Below the pieces are notes generated by a model. That model made no database searches. It saw only the letters and a program-made list of their open reading frames with translations, and had not been told where the DNA came from. From NCBI GenBank assembly GCA_902593945.1, contig CACJKA010000003.1, positions 53,864-117,863 of the forward strand: 64,000 bases of DNA, written 5' to 3'. Below, piece by piece: positions 60,710 to 64,000 of the stretch; the first letter of the stretch is position 1, and each line of letters opens with the position of its first letter. A program made the translations under genes and the position numbers. This stretch comes from an uncultured Candidatus Poseidoniales archaeon. Its GTDB lineage: Archaea > Thermoplasmatota > Poseidoniia > Poseidoniales > Thalassarchaeaceae.

Positions 60710-62887
60710 ATGTCGACCGTTCGTTCTCTACTAGTGCTGTTTGGCTCTCAATCTGGTAACGCAGAGGATGTTGCTTCTAAAGTTGGAAAAGCGGCATCTA
60801 AATACGGACTTGAAGCAACAGTAAGGGGAATGGATGAAATCCAAATTAGCGATATGGCTGGGCAAAAAAGAATAATGATTTGTTGTAGTACTTGGGGAGA
60901 AGGAGAACAACCAGATAATGCCGAGGACCTATGGGTCTCAGCAAATGCTGAGGCCTCTCCTTCGATGGAAGGCGTGAATTTCTCAGTACTAGCATTGGGT
61001 GATTCTTCATACGATTTATTCTGCGAGTCAGGTAAAGAATGGGATTCTTGGTTAGAGTCTAAGGGTGGCTTCAGGATCAATCAACGTGTAGATTGTGATG
61101 TTGATTACGAAGATCCTGCTAAAGAGTGGATGGATGAAACTCTTGCAAGGATGGGTGCAGTAGATGATTCAGGAGTATTTCAAGAAAGTTTAGTTGAAGA
61201 AGTAAAAAGCAATGCCTCTGGAAATGCATCGAATAAGGCAGAACCAGAGTCGAAAAGTTCAGACTCGTCGATTGAAATTTCTACAGACGGCGACCGTTCA
61301 ATGACAATTCTCTTCGGCTCTCAATCAGGGAACGCGGAAGGCCTAGCAGCAAAATTTGCAAAACAGGCTACTAATTATGGTTTAGATGCTGTAGTTGCAG
61401 ATATGGATGGCTTTGATCTTTCATCATTATCTTCTAAGAAGCGAGTCTTGATTATCTGTTCTACGTGGGGCGAAGGTGAGCAACCTGATAATGCTGAGGA
61501 ATTGTGGAAGACAGCAGTATCTGCATCTCCAGGTTTACTAAATGGAGTTTATTTCTCAGTTCTGGCACTTGGAGATACATCGTATGAGTTGTTCTGTGAA
61601 TCAGGTAAAGAATGGGACAAAAGATTTGAAGAATTAGGGGCCAAAAGACTGGTCGATAGAGTAGATTGTGACGTAGACTATGACAAGATTTCTCAAGAAT
61701 GGGCCGAAGAAGCTCTTGCTTCAATGGCAGCAGTGGATGGGGACGGTCTATTCCATGAAGAAATGGTTCAAGCAATAAAAGATTCAATTTCATCTGACTC
61801 AGCAGGTGCTTCCGGAGAAGATGGTTTTACAGTTCCGAATCTCAAGTCTGAATCGATAAGGGCGGAAATTAGTATTTTCAGATATGATCCTTCATCCTCG
61901 ACAACTGGCAAAGACACCTGGATTTGTGCATTACCTGGTCATATGTCTATTCTAGAAGTTCTCAGAATCCTGAAGAGTACTCAAGAAGGTTCCTTAACTT
62001 TCAGAGATGGCGCGGTAGATGATCCAACTACTGCCATTACAGTAAATGGTAGGCATGTACTACCCGGTAATCTTAGGTTGGATTTAGCTGCTCCAATTCG
62101 TGATGGTGGAATTAGTATCAGAATAGAACCGCTCAGTGGTTTTGAAGTAATTAGAGATTTAGTTGTTGATTATTGGGCGCTTGAGACGAAAAGAGAGGCA
62201 AGTAAGCCTTGGATGGTATCTGTAACTAGAAAGGGATTGAGTACACCTCAAGGGGCTCTCGGTTCGATGCTGCCACTTGTCGCTTCTGAACTTCATTCAA
62301 TTACTGATATCCACAGTTATCCAATTCTTCATTCTTCATCCGATGCAACTTCTCATTCAGAAGAATATTTCGGCCCTTCAATCATTTCTCATTCTTGGGC
62401 GAGAAGAAATGACCCTCGTATTTCACCTATTAAGAAGAAGGAAATAGAGAAACTCCTCGATTCTCCAAACGGAATCAAGGCAGAAACAGATTTGTCCTCA
62501 ATCAGGAGGCAAGGTAAAGGTTCGATAATCCATGACGCTCTGTTAAATTGTAAAACTTCAACCTTAGCAAGAACAGGGTATAATGGACGTCATGGAAAAC
62601 ATGTTTGGTGGTATGCAGTTACTGTCAAAAGTAGCGGTAAAGTAAATGATACGGTATTGTACAGGCAGGTTTTAGGGCCAGTTGGTTTAATTGGAAATCT
62701 ATTTTCAGGAGTTACAGCTAGAATGGTACTTGGTTTTACTAGAACTGGCGGTAAGATGATTAACGATATTTTAGCACTGGTAGCACCTCCAGCAGGACTC
62801 GGAAAGATGCCTCGGCAGTTTAATTCATCAGTGAAAAATCATCATGAAGTGGTAGCAATATTCAATGAGATGGATGGTCGATTTTAA
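60710..62887 (+). CDS. Tandem flavodoxin domains fused to an SdhB/FrdB-like domain lacking the canonical Fe-S cysteines
   Basis: Two internal repeats (LFGSQSGNAE...STWGEGEQPDNAE...LALGDSSYDLFCESGKEWD; LFGSQSGNAE...STWGEGEQPDNAE...LALGDTSYELFCESGKEWD), then IFRYDPSSSTTGKDTW...LTFRDGAVDDPTTAITVNGRHVLPGN...VIRDLVVDYW, resembling SdhB without its cysteines. Confidence 0.82.
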   Translation: MSTVRSLLVLFGSQSGNAEDVASKVGKAASKYGLEATVRGMDEIQISDMAGQKRIMICCSTWGEGEQPDNAEDLWVSANAEASPSMEGVNFSVLALGDSSYDLFCESGKEWDSWLESKGGFRINQRVDCDVDYEDPAKEWMDETLARMGAVDDSGVFQESLVEEVKSNASGNASNKAEPESKSSDSSIEISTDGDRSMTILFGSQSGNAEGLAAKFAKQATNYGLDAVVADMDGFDLSSLSSKKRVLIICSTWGEGEQPDNAEELWKTAVSASPGLLNGVYFSVLALGDTSYELFCESGKEWDKRFEELGAKRLVDRVDCDVDYDKISQEWAEEALASMAAVDGDGLFHEEMVQAIKDSISSDSAGASGEDGFTVPNLKSESIRAEISIFRYDPSSSTTGKDTWICALPGHMSILEVLRILKSTQEGSLTFRDGAVDDPTTAITVNGRHVLPGNLRLDLAAPIRDGGISIRIEPLSGFEVIRDLVVDYWALETKREASKPWMVSVTRKGLSTPQGALGSMLPLVASELHSITDIHSYPILHSSSDATSHSEEYFGPSIISHSWARRNDPRISPIKKKEIEKLLDSPNGIKAETDLSSIRRQGKGSIIHDALLNCKTSTLARTGYNGRHGKHVWWYAVTVKSSGKVNDTVLYRQVLGPVGLIGNLFSGVTARMVLGFTRTGGKMINDILALVAPPAGLGKMPRQFNSSVKNHHEVVAIFNEMDGRF

Positions 62888-63747
62888 TGGCGTTAAATTA
62901 TGCATACCATCCAGGCAATGTTGCCCATTCTGGTTCTCCTGAAGTTTCAGATTCTATGGTTCCTCTGGCCAAATCATTGGGAATTAAGCTTACAAATCTT
63001 GAAGGTGCAACAAGTTGTGGTGCTGGAATAATTAGACAAGCAAATAGAAAGTTACAATTAACACTAAATGCTCGAATTTTTGCACAGGCTGAAACTCTCG
63101 GTCTCGAAATAATAACTCCCTGTGCATCAACAGCGGGTAATCTTTCAGAAGATTTGTCCGAATTAAAGGCAGATCCAATATTATTAGCAGAAATTAACGA
63201 TGTTCTGAATAAGACATGTGGTATGGAGTTTACAGGAGATACCTCGGTCAATCATCTATTACACGTTATTGTAGACGAAATAGGTCTCGATAAGGTCAAA
63301 TCTATGGTAGTAAATCCCATTGATTTCAGAGTTGCATCATATTACGGACCTAATATGCAACAAGACGGATTTTGCGGAGGCGATGATGTCTATGATCCAG
63401 ATTATATGGAACAGTTGATGAAAGTTTTAGGAGGGGAATCCGTTGACTGGGATTCAAGAATGCAAAGTGTAGGCGCTCCTAGCTTGTTATCCGAGGAACC
63501 TACTGTTCTCAAATTGTCTGCCTCAGTACTTAATGATGCTAAATCAGAAGGGGCTCAATTAATAGTTAGTGCCTGTAATTTATCTCATTCAGTAATGGAT
63601 ATATATCAAGGAAAAGCATCGCAGAGAACAGGTTTGAGGACAAATATTCCAGTCGTCCATCTTTGTGAAATATTGACTTTTGCATTGGGTCACTATAATA
63701 CTAGATTTGCCCAATTAAGGACAAGAGTAATGGTAATAGGCGATTAA
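62887..63747 (+). CDS. HdrB/SdhE-like (CCG-domain-derived) protein with eroded cysteine motifs
   Basis: YAYHPGNVAHSG, LEGATSCGAGIIRQANRKLQLTLNARIFAQAETLGLEIITPCASTAGNLSE, VASYYGPN, VGAPSLL, IVSACNLSHSVMD align with CCG-domain motif positions; directly coupled to the upstream gene. Confidence 0.8.
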   Translation: MALNYAYHPGNVAHSGSPEVSDSMVPLAKSLGIKLTNLEGATSCGAGIIRQANRKLQLTLNARIFAQAETLGLEIITPCASTAGNLSEDLSELKADPILLAEINDVLNKTCGMEFTGDTSVNHLLHVIVDEIGLDKVKSMVVNPIDFRVASYYGPNMQQDGFCGGDDVYDPDYMEQLMKVLGGESVDWDSRMQSVGAPSLLSEEPTVLKLSASVLNDAKSEGAQLIVSACNLSHSVMDIYQGKASQRTGLRTNIPVVHLCEILTFALGHYNTRFAQLRTRVMVIGD

Positions 63748-63749
63748 TC

Positions 63750-63992
63750 CTACTCATCAATACTGAAATCTTCCAACCCTTTTTGCCCCCTAGGTCTAAA
63801 TTTTGAAGGCTCTATTTCACCTATGTCTTCGTTTTCTATAATTAAGACCTCATTAACGTCTATTTCTTTCATTTTAGGACGATAATTTTCCCTCTCTAGT
63901 TTAACAAAATCTGATGCCGAAGTCAGTTTATCTCCATCCGTTATAACAAAATTTTGGATATTAGATAAGTCTTGGTGCGTTTTTCTTGGCAA
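63750..63992 (-). CDS. Hypothetical protein (may extend beyond the right window edge)
   Basis: 80-aa ORF on the reverse strand immediately after the HdrB-like gene; no motif recognised. Confidence 0.4.
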   Translation of the reverse strand: MPRKTHQDLSNIQNFVITDGDKLTSASDFVKLERENYRPKMKEIDVNEVLIIENEDIGEIEPSKFRPRGQKGLEDFSIDE

Positions 63993-64000
63993 TTTACTTC

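Noticed and set aside
61461-61793. 110-aa reverse ORF inside the flavodoxin fusion gene
   Set aside because: Antisense shadow ORF with no recognizable motifs.
1-64000. CRISPR arrays, transposases, integrases, phage or toxin-antitoxin modules
   Set aside because: No direct-repeat/spacer pattern and no diagnostic proteins seen on reading; the window reads as core chromosome.

Overview
The window looks like a compact, AT-rich euryarchaeal chromosome segment. Gene content (ABCE1, thermosome, archaeal tgtA, CTP-dependent riboflavin kinase, archaeal TIM, eL41, fused aconitase X, UMF1/MFS, large surface proteins) is most consistent with Marine Group II / Candidatus Poseidoniales, but that assignment is inference. 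I support about 50 protein genes and three tRNAs: Arg-TCT, probable Ala-GGC, and an intron-containing Trp-CCA. I see no CRISPR array, transposase, integrase or prophage. Most of the window is ordinary housekeeping. The strongest unusual signals are: (1) a two-gene module at 60710-63747, where tandem flavodoxin domains are fused to an SdhB/FrdB-like domain lacking its Fe-S cysteines, followed by an HdrB/SdhE-like protein that has lost one cysteine from nearly every cluster motif; this may be an iron-sparing redox complex; (2) a glycerophosphodiester phosphodiesterase (23959-25098) that appears circularly permuted, with the HRG motif at the extreme C-terminus and the ENT/ELD/HHD motifs at the N-terminus; (3) a tRNA-Trp intron carrying a complete box C/D guide RNA whose D-guide is predicted to target C34 of its own precursor; (4) a TgtA with an eroded zinc site and an ABCE1 with non-canonical Fe-S cysteine spacing; (5) a eukaryote-like type II glutamine synthetase next to a D-amino-acid-oxidase family gene; (6) a 35-aa eL41 ribosomal protein hidden inside a longer spurious ORF.
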